Shown in pieces: positions 1 to 8,270 of a DNA stretch of 64,000 nt. The notes below the pieces were generated by a model. It was not told the DNA's origin. It made no database searches and worked only from the letters and a program-made list of their open reading frames with translations. The translations under genes were made by a program, and so were the position numbers. The DNA comes from Klebsiella pneumoniae (lineage in GTDB: Bacteria; Desulfobacterota; Binatia; UBA12015): the NCBI GenBank assembly GCA_945872365.1, contig CAMBZJ010000001.1, positions 1-64,000 of the forward strand, written 5' to 3'. Position 1 is the first letter of the stretch, and each line of letters begins with the position of its first letter.

Positions 1-671
1 CGAGCGGCATCGTCGACGAGGTGATCGGGCCGCGAGGCACGGAGTTCGCCGGCGCGGCGGAGCCCCCAGGTGACGGCGCAACTCGCGATCCCGGCCGCGC
101 GTGCGGTCTCCACGTCGACCGCGGAATCCCCCACGAGGCAAGTGAGTCCGGCGGGCACGCCCGAGCGCTCGACGAGCGCCCGCAATCCTTGCGGATCGGG
201 CTTCGGCGCCGCGACGTCGTCGCCGCAGACCATGTCCGAGAAGCAGGCGTCGACCTCGAGGCCACACAGAATCGCCTCGGTGAAGGCGCGCGGCTTGTTG
301 GTCAGCAGCGAGAGGCATGCGCCTCGACGCCGGAGTTCGGAGAGCAGAGGCATGATCCCGTCGTGGAGCCGCGTCCGGTCGAGGAGACCCTGTGCATAAG
401 CCTCGCGGAAGAGATCGATCGCGGGGCCGATCAACTCCGAGACCCGGCCAGGAGCCGCGGCCGCGAGGCTCGACTGGAGGAGCCGACGCATCCCATGCCC
501 GACGAAATCGACGACTTGAGTCTCGGGGAGTTCCGGAAGGCCGAGGCCGCGCAGCGTCTCGTTCACCGCCGAGGCCAGATCGGCGCCCGAGTCGACGAGC
601 GTGCCGTCGAGATCGAATACGAAGTGGCGGTAGCCGGCCGCGGGGTTCAGACCGCGAACGACGAACCGCAC
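1..671 (-). CDS. HAD-superfamily hydrolase, phosphoglycolate phosphatase-like (3' end cut by window)
   Basis: The protein removes phosphate from a small phosphorylated substrate, probably 2-phosphoglycolate. HAD motif I (FDLDGTLVDS) lies at residues 19-28, with Asp20 as expected nucleophile and Asp22 as acid/base. Motif II/III is seen as LLTNKP, and motif IV as VGDSAVDVETARAAG. The visible end (PDHLVDDAA) matches the typical PDH-(I/V)-DS region close to the C-terminus of phosphoglycolate phosphatases, so only a short tail is missing. I chose the GTG at 671; it overlaps the upstream Fe-S carrier gene by 25 bases, so the two are probably co-transcribed. 223 codons are visible. The family is clear; the exact substrate is not readable from sequence. 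Confidence 0.85.
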   Translation of the reverse strand, partial: MRFVVRGLNPAAGYRHFVFDLDGTLVDSGADLASAVNETLRGLGLPELPETQVVDFVGHGMRRLLQSSLAAAAPGRVSELIGPAIDLFREAYAQGLLDRTRLHDGIMPLLSELRRRGACLSLLTNKPRAFTEAILCGLEVDACFSDMVCGDDVAAPKPDPQGLRALVERSGVPAGLTCLVGDSAVDVETARAAGIASCAVTWGLRRAGELRASRPDHLVDDAA

Positions 672-1039
672 CCGCAGGTGCGCTCCGCATTGGGATTCAC
701 GAACTTGAAACCCGCAGCGTGCAGCCCGTCGACGTAATCGACCACCGTGCCCTCGAGGTAGCCCGCGCTCGCCGAGTCCACGAAGACCCGCACGCCGCCG
801 AACTCGAGTACCGAGTCGTCGCCGGTCGGGGCGTCTTCGAGCCCGAGCGAATACTGGAAGCCGGAGCAACCGCCACCGACAACCGAGACCCGCAGCCCAG
901 CCCCGGGCGGACGCCCTTCCTTCCCGAGAAGGACCTTCACCCTCGCGACGGCGGTCGGCGACAGCGAGACCGTCGCGGTCGTGGCATCTTCGTGCCGCTT
1001 GCCATGATCGTGGCCCTGATCGTGACCTGCATGTTCCAT
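647..1039 (-). CDS. A-type iron-sulfur carrier protein (IscA/ErpA/HesB family)
   Basis: This family receives Fe-S clusters from a scaffold and passes them to client apoproteins in the cytosol. The three cluster-binding cysteines are present: Cys58 in GGGCSGF and Cys122/Cys124 in the C-terminal TCGCGSSF. The length (130 residues) is normal apart from an N-terminal extension of about 20 residues with five histidines (EHAGHDQGHDHGKRH), which could bind metal. No strong Shine-Dalgarno is seen at the ATG at 1039, and a later start would remove the His tract. The downstream HAD gene overlaps its end. Elsewhere in the window are other Fe-S maturation factors (Mrp, BolA, CGFS glutaredoxin, SufT, YgfZ). 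Confidence 0.92.
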   Translation of the reverse strand: MEHAGHDQGHDHGKRHEDATTATVSLSPTAVARVKVLLGKEGRPPGAGLRVSVVGGGCSGFQYSLGLEDAPTGDDSVLEFGGVRVFVDSASAGYLEGTVVDYVDGLHAAGFKFVNPNAERTCGCGSSFAV

Positions 1040-1051
1040 AGGTGTTACAAT
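1022..1051 (+). promoter_or_regulatory. candidate sigma-70 promoter for the DegP-like protease
   Basis: GTGACC at 1022-1027 and TACAAT at 1046-1051 are separated by 18 bases and fit the -35/-10 consensus at 4/6 and 5/6. It points toward the protease gene and would leave a leader of about 155 nt, which contains a short hairpin (ccacgg at 1172-1177 pairing with ccgtgg at 1183-1188). The element lies partly inside the start of the divergent Fe-S carrier gene. Confidence 0.4.
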
Positions 1052-1215
1052 GGCAGAAGCCCCGGGCTTTGCCAGTCCCTCCGGTGCGGGGTCGGGCTCC
1101 CGGAAAAAACGTCCCGGGTGCGAACCGGGTGCGAAGAACCTGCCCGCGAGCGCCGTCCAAGAGGTCGTGGCCCACGGCCCCCCCGTGGCCCGTGAGCAAA
1201 AGGAGACCGTCGACC

Positions 1216-2703
1216 GTGACCAGCCATCGCTCCCCGAATTCCATCCTCGCCCGCGCCGCCGTGGCGGCCCTCCTCGGATTGCTCCTCCCGGCCAGCGCCC
1301 GGGCCCGCAGCGCGAGCCTGCCCGGCTTCACCGAGGTCGCACGCCGGGTGCGCCCCTCGGTGGTCAACCTGGCGATCACCCAGAACGCGCCGCCACCGTC
1401 CAGCCGGCGCGGCCCCGGTGGCGGCCCCGGCGGCGGCCCCGGGGGAATGGACCCCTTCGACGATTTCTTCCGACGCTTCTTCGGCGAGCGCCCGGGCGGG
1501 GGCGGACCGATGCCCGCCCAGCGCAGCCTCGGCTCGGGTTTCATCATCGACGAGGAGGGTTACATCGCCACGAACGCACACGTCGTCAACCATGCGAGCA
1601 AGGTTGTCGTCCGGCTCTCCGACAAGGCGGAGTACCCGGCCAAGATCATCGGCGTCGACGAGAAGACCGACGTCGCGCTCATCAAGATCGAAAACTCCAA
1701 GGAGCACCTCGTCCCGGTCACCTTCGGCGACTCGAACGCACTCGAGGTCGGCGAGTGGGTGATGGCGATCGGGAGTCCGTTCGGGCTGGAACAGACGGTC
1801 ACGGTCGGCGTCGTCAGCGCAAAGGAGCGGGTACTGGGCGCCGGACCCTACGACGACTTCATCCAGACCGACGCGGCGATCAATCCGGGCAACTCCGGCG
1901 GGCCGCTCGTCGATGCCGACGGTCGCGTGATCGGGATCAACGCGGCCATCTCGAGCCGAAGCGGTGGCAACGACGGCATCGGCTTTGCCATTCCGATCAA
2001 CCTGGCCCGCGGCGTGCTCGACCAATTGCGCAAGTCCGGCAAGGTCGAGCGCGGATGGCTCGGGGTGTCCGTCCAGAGCGTGACGCCGGAACTCGCCGAG
2101 TCCTTCGGACTTCCCGAGTCCGCCGGAGCGCTCGTCGCGGCCGTATCGGCCGGAAGCCCGGCGGAGAAGGCCGCGATCGAGCGCGGGGACGTGATCCTCG
2201 CTTTCAACGGCACGCCCATCCAGGAAAGCCACCAACTGCCGGCGCTCGTCGCCCAGGCACCGATCGGCCAACAGGCGACGGTGACCGTCCTGCGCCAGGG
2301 CAAGCGGCTCGAGGTCCCGGTGAACGTCGTGCGCCAACCCGATGACCTCGACGAGGAGGAGTCGCAGCCGAACGGCGGTGGCGAGAACGGGGCCGGGCCG
2401 ACGGCGGGCTCCGCACACGCCCTCGACCCCTGGGGGCTCCGCGCGATGGAGATCACCCCCGAAATCGCTCGGCGCAACGGACTGCCGGTCAAGCGCGGGG
2501 TCGTCATCAACGACGTCGCCGACGGGAGCGCCGCCGCCGAGGCCGGCATCCAGCCGGGCGACGTCCTGCGCGAGGTCAATCGCACCCCGGTGACCACGCT
2601 CTCCGACGTTCGGGCCGCCCTGAAGAAGGCCAGTCGCAAGGACCTCCTGGTGCTGGTCCAGCGCGGCGACGCAACCGCCTTCCACGTCCTGAAACGGAAC
2701 TGA
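1216..2703 (+). CDS. DegP/HtrA-type periplasmic serine protease with two PDZ domains
   Basis: This is a trypsin-fold protease/chaperone of the periplasm that degrades misfolded proteins. The product is 495 residues, the usual DegP/DegQ size. An N-terminal hydrophobic signal segment (about residues 10-30, ending SARARS) is followed by a Gly/Pro-rich stretch and the protease domain. The catalytic triad is His122 (NAHVV), Asp152 (KTDVALIKI) and Ser227 (GNSGGPLV). Two PDZ domains follow, with a linker rich in acidic residues and Gly between them. I chose the GTG at 1216 because an AGGAGA site sits about 10 bases upstream and the signal peptide begins right after it; longer in-frame extensions upstream have no support. 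It is transcribed alone, divergently from the A-type carrier. Confidence 0.95.
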   Translation: MTSHRSPNSILARAAVAALLGLLLPASARARSASLPGFTEVARRVRPSVVNLAITQNAPPPSSRRGPGGGPGGGPGGMDPFDDFFRRFFGERPGGGGPMPAQRSLGSGFIIDEEGYIATNAHVVNHASKVVVRLSDKAEYPAKIIGVDEKTDVALIKIENSKEHLVPVTFGDSNALEVGEWVMAIGSPFGLEQTVTVGVVSAKERVLGAGPYDDFIQTDAAINPGNSGGPLVDADGRVIGINAAISSRSGGNDGIGFAIPINLARGVLDQLRKSGKVERGWLGVSVQSVTPELAESFGLPESAGALVAAVSAGSPAEKAAIERGDVILAFNGTPIQESHQLPALVAQAPIGQQATVTVLRQGKRLEVPVNVVRQPDDLDEEESQPNGGGENGAGPTAGSAHALDPWGLRAMEITPEIARRNGLPVKRGVVINDVADGSAAAEAGIQPGDVLREVNRTPVTTLSDVRAALKKASRKDLLVLVQRGDATAFHVLKRN

Positions 2704-2710
2704 CCACCCG

Positions 2711-2760
2711 AGGTGGGGCCGGGGAAGACCACCCCGCCCCACCTTGGGCGGAGGAATTTT
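2711..2760 (+). terminator. terminator-like hairpin after the DegP-like gene
   Basis: AGGTGGGGC at 2711-2719 pairs perfectly with GCCCCACCT at 2736-2744, and a short T-run lies at 2757-2760. The loop is long and the T-run is 12 bases past the stem, so intrinsic termination is plausible but not certain. The rest of 2761-2904 holds no ORF I can support. A plus-strand reading of about 2818-2900 looks protein-like but has no start codon. Confidence 0.45.
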
Positions 2761-2904
2761 CCGCATGGATCGTTCGTGCGGCGCCGAGAACCCGGCGCGT
2801 CGACTAAAAGCAGGAGACCGGGATCGGCCTCGTCCACCTGCTCGAGCGCCACATCCAAGCCTGGGACGGGATCATCGACCGCCCCCTTGGCCTGACCTGC
2901 CGAC

Positions 2905-3558
2905 TCAGCCGGTCGCGCGATTGCGCGGCGCGTCCGGCTTGCGCGCCACCACCACCGTGAATAGCGATTGCGGCGAGGTCTTGTAGCGCCTGACCAACTC
3001 AACCGGGGCGGCGCGCAGGAGATCCTCGGCCCGGAGCGTCGTGCGCCAGCCCAGTTGCCGCGTGATCGGGTCGACCTTGTCGACGACCCACGCCACCGGA
3101 GCGCGCTCGCTACGGAAATGGTTGATGACCACGATGGTGCCGCCCGGGCGACAGACGCGCACCATCTCGCGCATCATGCGTTTGGCGTCGGGGACCACGC
3201 TCACGACGTGAAAGGTCGTGACGTAGTCGAAGCTGTCGTCGGGGTAGGCGAGCGCCTGTGCGTCGCCGACCTGCAGTTTGATGTGCCTTAGCCCTAGGTC
3301 GTCGGCCTTGCGCTGCGCACGGGCGAGCATATCGGGAGCGAGGTCGATCGCGGTGACCCTGCAGTGGCTCGGGTAGGCTTCGAGCGAGAGGCCGGTGCCC
3401 ACCCCGACCTCCAGAACCTCCGCACCCGGCTGGATGTGCAGGTCGGAGACCACGCTCTGGATCCTGTGCATGAAGACGTTGGTGAAGATCCGGTCGTAGA
3501 AGTGCGCGAAACTGGAGTAGATCTTGCTCTCGTGTGGAGCCGGGAGAGAAGATGCCAT
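2905..3558 (-). CDS. class I SAM methyltransferase, phosphatidylethanolamine N-methyltransferase (PmtA)-like
   Basis: The product has 217 residues. The SAM-binding motif I (VLEVGVGTG, about residues 48-56) is followed by an acidic ribose-binding residue (AIDLAPDML) and motif IV (FDYVTTFHVVSVV). The variant motif and the N-terminal YSSFAHFYDRIF stretch resemble the Rhodobacter-type PmtA that methylates phosphatidylethanolamine toward phosphatidylcholine at the inner membrane face. That would fit a Gram-negative making PC, but related small methyltransferases act on ubiquinone or sterol precursors, so the substrate is inferred. It lies 75 bases downstream of a small helix-turn-helix gene on the same strand and converges on the DegP-like gene. 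Confidence 0.8.
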   Translation of the reverse strand: MASSLPAPHESKIYSSFAHFYDRIFTNVFMHRIQSVVSDLHIQPGAEVLEVGVGTGLSLEAYPSHCRVTAIDLAPDMLARAQRKADDLGLRHIKLQVGDAQALAYPDDSFDYVTTFHVVSVVPDAKRMMREMVRVCRPGGTIVVINHFRSERAPVAWVVDKVDPITRQLGWRTTLRAEDLLRAAPVELVRRYKTSPQSLFTVVVARKPDAPRNRATG

Positions 3559-3633
3559 TTCACAACCCCCGATCCGTGCTCGGACAATCGAGCCCAGGAA
3601 GGGCGGGGACGCAGTGCGTCCGCATCGCCGACT

Positions 3634-3849
3634 TCAGGCCGCCGACGCGCCCTGCAGCTGGCGCTTGAAGGAAGCGATGTCCTGCTTCCTGAACCGCCAC
3701 TGTCGGCCGGTCTTGAAGGCGGGGAGGATCTGCTTGCGGGCGAACTCGTTCACCGTGTCCGGGCTCATGTCGAGGAGACGAGCCACGTCGCGGCTGTTCA
3801 GCAGGGCTTCTTCTCTCTCCACCATGACTCGGGTTTCGTCGACGATCAT
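3634..3849 (-). CDS. small excisionase-type helix-turn-helix DNA-binding protein
   Basis: This is a 71-residue protein with a MerR/excisionase-like helix-turn-helix covering most of its length. SRDVARLLDMSPDTVNEFAR gives the two helices and FKTGRQWRFRKQDIASF gives the wing, a pattern seen in the DNA-binding domain excisionase family (HTH_17). The long N-terminus (residues 1-16) is acidic. No phage or integrase gene is nearby, so it is probably a stand-alone regulator or the DNA-binding subunit of something encoded elsewhere. A tandem 9-bp repeat lies 40 bases upstream of its start, in its presumed promoter region. The start at 3849 lacks a clear ribosome-binding site. Confidence 0.8.
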   Translation of the reverse strand: MIVDETRVMVEREEALLNSRDVARLLDMSPDTVNEFARKQILPAFKTGRQWRFRKQDIASFKRQLQGASAA

Positions 3850-3888
3850 CTTGGTCGTTGGCTACCACGCGCTCCCAAGAGGGGTCAA

Positions 3889-3940
3889 CCAGCCCTGCCA
3901 GCCCTGCCAGCCCTGCCAGCCCTGCCCGCCCTGCCCGCAT
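3889..3940. repeat. tandem repeat of 9 bp (CCAGCCCTG)
   Basis: Four perfect copies of CCAGCCCTG run from 3889 to 3924. They are followed by a degenerate copy (CCCGCCCTG) and a partial one. The array lies between secD and the helix-turn-helix gene. It could be a slipped-strand microsatellite or a set of binding sites phased at nine bases. Confidence 0.9.
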
Positions 3941-4027
3941 CTGGCCACCGCCCCCAGCAGCCATCTGGCACATACTCACTTTCCCTTGTCTTTTCAATGA
4001 CTTACGCCAGGCGCCCGAGCCTGCGAG

Positions 4028-5581
4028 TCAGACGCTGATCGTCGGTAGATTGCCCCTCGACAGCCGCCAGTCGTAGTAGACCCGGGTCGCGAAGACCGCC
4101 GTCAGGATCGTCGTCAGGATGCCGAGGCAGAGGGTCACCGCGAACCCGCGAACCGGGCCGGTCCCGAACTGGAAGAGGATCAGGCCCGAAACGAAGGTGG
4201 TGACGTTGGAGTCGCGGATGGCGGCCCAGGCCCGCTCGTAGCCGGCCTCGAGTGCTGCCCTCGGCGTCTTGCCCGACAGGAGTTCCTCGCGGATGCGCTC
4301 GTTGATGAGCACGTTCGCGTCCACCGCCATGCCCATCGTCAAGACGATGCCGGCGATGCCCGGGAGGGTGAGCGTCGCCCCGAAGATACCGAAGGCCGCC
4401 AGCAGAAACAGGACGTTCAGGATGAGCGCCAGGTCAGCGACCAGCCCCGCTCCCTTGTAGTACCAGAGCATGAAGGAAATGACGGCGAGGCCGCCGACCA
4501 GCAGGGAGATGACGCCCTTGCGGATCGAGTCGCGCCCAAGCGACGGGCCGACGGTGCGCTCCTCGATGATCTTGATCGGCGCCGGCAGGGCGCCGGCCCG
4601 CAGGACGATGGCGAGGTCCCGCGCTTCCTTGATGTCGAAGTTGCCGCTGATCGAGGCCTTGCCTCCGGCGATCTTCTCGCGGATGACCGGGGCGGAGGCG
4701 ACCTTGCCGTCGAGCACGATCGCGAGGTTGCGGCCGACGTTCTCCGAGGTGATCTGCTCGAAGCTGCGGGCACCGGTGTCGGTCATCATGAGCTCGACAT
4801 AGGGGCCCTCGATCTGGGTTCCTGGCCGCACGCGGGCGTCTCCCACGGCGCCGCCGGACATCAGGATCTTCTTCTCGAGCAGGTAGTCGGAACGGCCCTC
4901 GACCGGGTTCGCCGCGGCGACCGTCTCGGTGTCCGGTCCGGCCTTGTCGGCAACCAGCCGGAACTCCAGCACCGCCGTCTTGCCGATGAGTTGCTTCGCG
5001 CGCTGCGGATCCTGCACGCCCGGCAACTGGACCACGATCTCCTCGTCGCCCTGCCGCTGGATCATCGGCTCGGCGACGCCGAACTGGTCGATGCGGTTGC
5101 GGATCGTCTCGAGCGACTGTTCGAGCGCGAACTGCTTGATCTGCTCGCGCTCCTTGATCGACGGAGCGAGAACGACGTCGGAGAGCGGGGCGCCGTCGGG
5201 CGAGGACTGCAGTTCGAGTCCCGGAAAGCGACGGCGCACCGCCTCCTCGAAGGCGCTGCGCTGGTCGGCGTTCGCGAGGTGGACGGTCAGGTTGGAGCCG
5301 GACGCATCGAAGCCCTTGACCTCGACCTTGTCGTCCTTGAGGTCTCGCTTCATCTCGTCACCCATGCGGGCGACCGTGTTCTCGACCGCCTTGTCGACCT
5401 CGACGTCGAAGAGCAGGTGAGTGCCCCCGCGCAGATCGAGGCCGAGGCGGATCGGGCTCTTCGAGAGAGCCTCGGGGAGGGGGAGCCAGGACGGCGCCCA
5501 GGTCGGGAGGAGATAGATGAGCGCGCCGATCACCAGCGCGACGAGCGCCAGCATGCGCACCTTCACGTTCCCCGAGTTCAT
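4028..5581 (-). CDS. secD: protein translocase subunit SecD
   Basis: SecD is an inner-membrane RND-type protein that uses the proton gradient to pull exported proteins through SecYEG. The 517-residue product has the first transmembrane helix at residues 7-27 and the diagnostic LGLDLRGGTHLLFDV after it. A large periplasmic P1 region follows (GVAEPMIQRQGDEEIVVQLPG is split across its middle), then a C-terminal block of five membrane helices with GMAVDANVLINERIREEL. The start ATG at 5581 shares one base with the yajC stop (TGATG), so the two are translationally coupled. An open frame continues upstream in the databank-style sense but lacks SecD features. No secF follows, although it usually does. 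Confidence 0.97.
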   Translation of the reverse strand: MNSGNVKVRMLALVALVIGALIYLLPTWAPSWLPLPEALSKSPIRLGLDLRGGTHLLFDVEVDKAVENTVARMGDEMKRDLKDDKVEVKGFDASGSNLTVHLANADQRSAFEEAVRRRFPGLELQSSPDGAPLSDVVLAPSIKEREQIKQFALEQSLETIRNRIDQFGVAEPMIQRQGDEEIVVQLPGVQDPQRAKQLIGKTAVLEFRLVADKAGPDTETVAAANPVEGRSDYLLEKKILMSGGAVGDARVRPGTQIEGPYVELMMTDTGARSFEQITSENVGRNLAIVLDGKVASAPVIREKIAGGKASISGNFDIKEARDLAIVLRAGALPAPIKIIEERTVGPSLGRDSIRKGVISLLVGGLAVISFMLWYYKGAGLVADLALILNVLFLLAAFGIFGATLTLPGIAGIVLTMGMAVDANVLINERIREELLSGKTPRAALEAGYERAWAAIRDSNVTTFVSGLILFQFGTGPVRGFAVTLCLGILTTILTAVFATRVYYDWRLSRGNLPTISV

Positions 5582-5895
5582 CAAGACTTCTCCTCGGCCT
5601 TTTCCAAGGCCCGCTGCAGTCTCTGCACCTGGCTCACCGCGTCCCGCTCCACCCGGATCTGGACCTTCGAGGCGATCTCGAGGATGAGCGTCTTGTCGTT
5701 GAGCTTTACGATCTTGCCGTGCACCCCGCCGGTCGTGACGACGTCGTCGCCCTGCCGGAGTCCCGCGAGCATCTCCTCGATCTCCTTGGCCTTCTGCTGC
5801 TGCGGCCGGACCAGAAGGAAATAGAACACGGTCAGAATCAGCGCGAACGGCGCCAGATTGACCAGGGGGGACGTGGGGGAAAAAACCTCCTGCAT
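5581..5895 (-). CDS. yajC: preprotein translocase subunit YajC
   Basis: YajC is a small inner-membrane partner of SecDF. The 104-residue protein has one transmembrane helix (about residues 14-31, LAPFALILTVFYFLLVRP), then the family's QQQKAKEIEEML and the SH3-like GDDVVTTGGVHGKIV segment. An AGGAGG-like sequence is not evident ahead of the ATG at 5895, but translation is probably coupled to tgt, whose stop is 23 bases upstream. The order tgt-yajC-secD is classical for Proteobacteria. Confidence 0.95.
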   Translation of the reverse strand: MQEVFSPTSPLVNLAPFALILTVFYFLLVRPQQQKAKEIEEMLAGLRQGDDVVTTGGVHGKIVKLNDKTLILEIASKVQIRVERDAVSQVQRLQRALEKAEEKS

Positions 5896-5918
5896 CGCAT
5901 CTCCTCGATCGGCGGCCG

Positions 5919-7058
5919 TCAGGCCGGCAGCGGCTCGTTTGCCGTGAGCAGCGCCTCTGCCTCCGCGGCGAAACGCCCGGCCGCGATCGCGTCGCGCATC
6001 CGCGCCATCCGCGTGAGGTAGAAGTGGAGGTTGTGGGTGGTGAGGAGCCGCGCCGCGAGGATCTCTCCGGCGACGAACAGATGGCGCACGAAAGCCCGCG
6101 AGAAACGCGCACAGCAGGCGCAGGCGCAACCTTCCTCGATCGGGCGGAGGTCGTGGCGGTTTTCGGCGTTCTTGATCACGAGACGTCCGCCCGAGGTGAA
6201 GGCCATCCCGTTGCGCGCGTTGCGCGTGGGAAGCACGCAGTCGAAGAGGTCGAAACCCATGGAAACGAACCGGACCAATTCGTCGGGCATCCCGACGCCC
6301 ATCAGGTAACGGGGGCGATCGCTCGGCAGCATCGCCACCGTGTGGCGCGCGACACGCTGCGTCAGCCCGCGTTCCTCCCCGACCGATAAGCCCCCGACCG
6401 CATACCCGTCGAAGGAAATCGCGGCAAGCGCGGCCGCGCTCCGCTCGCGGGCCGTCGGGTCCATCGCCCCCTGGACGATCGCGAAGACCAACTGGTCAGG
6501 GCGGCTGCGCACCGCCGCGGCCCGCTCGGCCCAGCGGGTGGTCCGGTCGACCGAGCGCAGGACCTCCGAGGGATTCGCGTCGGCGGCCACGCACTCGTCG
6601 AGGATCATCGCGACGTCCACGCCGAGCGCCTCCTGGATGCGGACGACGTCCTCGGGCGTGAAGTAGTGGCGCGATCCGTCTACATGGCTGCGAAACTCGA
6701 CCCCGCCGTCGTCGACCCGGCGCAGGCCCTTCAGGCTGAAGATCTGGAATCCCCCGCTGTCGGTCAGGATGGCACGGCGCCAGCCGGAGAAGGCGTGCAG
6801 GCCACCATGCGCCGCGATCGTCTCGACCCCGGGTCGCAGGGCCAAGTGGTAGCCGTTGGCAAGCACCATCTGGGCGCCGAGGTCCTCGATCTCCCAGGGT
6901 GCCATCGCCTTGACCGTGCCGAGCGTACCCACCGGCATGAAGGCCGGCGTCTCGACCGGGCCATGCGCGGTCCAGAGGCGTCCGCGGCGAGCCCCGGTCG
7001 TCGGATCGACGGCGAGGAGTTCGAAACCGAGCCGCGGCACGGGCGAGGAAGTCGTCAC
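5919..7058 (-). CDS. tgt: queuine tRNA-ribosyltransferase (tRNA-guanine transglycosylase)
   Basis: The enzyme swaps guanine-34 of GUN-anticodon tRNAs for preQ1 in queuosine synthesis. The 379-residue protein has Asp100 (ILTDSGGFQ) and the catalytic nucleophile Asp273 in FDCVLPTRNARNG. The zinc site is formed by Cys311, Cys313, Cys316 and probably His342. Length and motif spacing match the bacterial family. It sits directly after queA (42-base gap), which uses Tgt's tRNA product, and before yajC-secD. Confidence 0.98.
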   Translation of the reverse strand: MTTSSPVPRLGFELLAVDPTTGARRGRLWTAHGPVETPAFMPVGTLGTVKAMAPWEIEDLGAQMVLANGYHLALRPGVETIAAHGGLHAFSGWRRAILTDSGGFQIFSLKGLRRVDDGGVEFRSHVDGSRHYFTPEDVVRIQEALGVDVAMILDECVAADANPSEVLRSVDRTTRWAERAAAVRSRPDQLVFAIVQGAMDPTARERSAAALAAISFDGYAVGGLSVGEERGLTQRVARHTVAMLPSDRPRYLMGVGMPDELVRFVSMGFDLFDCVLPTRNARNGMAFTSGGRLVIKNAENRHDLRPIEEGCACACCARFSRAFVRHLFVAGEILAARLLTTHNLHFYLTRMARMRDAIAAGRFAAEAEALLTANEPLPA

Positions 7059-7100
7059 CGACTGCGTCTAGCAGACGACCCGGCGAGGCTCGTGCCCCCC

Positions 7101-8270
7101 TCAAAGGACGAGCATGGCGTCGCCGTAGCTGTAGAACCGATAGCCGCGTTCGAGCGCCGCCGCATAGGCCGCAGCCGCCGTCGACGAACCGGCAAACGCC
7201 GCGACGAGCGCCAGCAGCGACGAACCGGGCAGGTGGAAGTTCGTGAGCAAGCCCTGCACGACTTGGAACCGGCCGCCCGGCCGAAGCACGAGCGAGGTCT
7301 CGGCGAGCCCCTCCGGCCAGCCCGCGAGCGCGGCCGATTCGAGCGCACGCGTGGTTGTCGTTCCGACCGCGACGACGCGCCCCGTATCCCGCGCGCGTAG
7401 CGCCTCGATCGCCGACCGCGTCTCCGCGGGAACCTCGTAGCGCTCCGGTTCCACCGCGAGCGCCGAGCGGCCGGGTTGGCCGGCGAGGAACGTCGCCGGG
7501 CCGACGTGCAGTACGACTTCGGCGACGGCGACACCGCGCGCGCGCAGCCGTTCGAGGAGCGCCGCGGTCAGGTGGAGCCCCGCCGTCGGCGCCGCGATCG
7601 ACCCCGGCTCCTGCGCGAAGACCGTCTGGTAGCGCGCGACGTCCTCCTCGGTCGGACCCTGCGGCCGGCGGATGTACGGTGGCAGCGGCGTCTCGCCGAT
7701 GCGCTGCGCGAGGTCGACGGCGCGCACGCTCGGCGGAAAGACGACTTCGAGCCAACCCTCGCCGCGTCGGACGACGCGCACGGCGACGTCGTCGACATCT
7801 TCGACTCCCGATGTCGCCGTCCCGGGGACGACCGCTTGCCGGTGCGCAGTCTCAAGTGCGACGATCTGCCCCTCGCGCAGCCGGCGCGCCGGCCGCGCGA
7901 GCACGCGCCAGCGCTCGCCGGCTTCCTCGCCCCGGCGGCCTTCCGGCTCCCCACTGGCCGCGCTCCCGCTCGACGGCGAGACGAGTAGCAACTCGACCGC
8001 CCCACCCTCCGGTACACGCCGGCCCCGCAGGCGCGCCGGGAAGACACGGCTTCGGTTCACGACCAGCAGGTCGCCGGCGACGAGCCGCTCGGGCAGGTCG
8101 CGCACGATCGCATCGACGGGTGGCGCCCCCGAGTCGCGCGCGACGACGAGCATGCGCGCGGCCTCGCGGTCCGTCGCCGGGTGCTGGGCGATGCGCTCGG
8201 GCGGCAAAGCGTAGTCGAAACCCGCCGGGCACGCGGTGCCGTCCTCCGCGCCGGATGCGGAATCCGTCAC
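7101..8270 (-). CDS. queA: S-adenosylmethionine:tRNA ribosyltransferase-isomerase QueA
   Basis: QueA transfers and rearranges the ribosyl part of SAM onto preQ1-34 of tRNA, making epoxyqueuosine. The 389-residue product starts at GTG 8270 with the typical FDYALPPERIAQHPA, followed by DLLVVNRSRVFPARLRG. The C-terminal signatures are FAQEPGSIAAPTAGLH, LTNFHLPGSSLL and RFYSYGDAM. Compared with the usual 340-355 residues it carries extra Gly/Ser/Arg-rich loops around residues 90-110 and 140-150. The GTG overlaps the stop of the upstream uracil-DNA glycosylase gene (GTGA), so these genes form one transcription unit. Confidence 0.97.
   Translation of the reverse strand: MTDSASGAEDGTACPAGFDYALPPERIAQHPATDREAARMLVVARDSGAPPVDAIVRDLPERLVAGDLLVVNRSRVFPARLRGRRVPEGGAVELLLVSPSSGSAASGEPEGRRGEEAGERWRVLARPARRLREGQIVALETAHRQAVVPGTATSGVEDVDDVAVRVVRRGEGWLEVVFPPSVRAVDLAQRIGETPLPPYIRRPQGPTEEDVARYQTVFAQEPGSIAAPTAGLHLTAALLERLRARGVAVAEVVLHVGPATFLAGQPGRSALAVEPERYEVPAETRSAIEALRARDTGRVVAVGTTTTRALESAALAGWPEGLAETSLVLRPGGRFQVVQGLLTNFHLPGSSLLALVAAFAGSSTAAAAYAAALERGYRFYSYGDAMLVL

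Noticed and set aside
1045..2766. 573-codon minus-strand frame antisense to the DegP-like gene
   Set aside because: The plus-strand frame carries the full HtrA catalytic triad and PDZ domains; the minus-strand product has no recognisable pattern.
2818..2900. Plus-strand stretch that reads like a protein (IGLVHLLERHIQAWDG...)
   Set aside because: No start codon, stop immediately upstream, and no family recognised. It may be a remnant, but it is too short to call.
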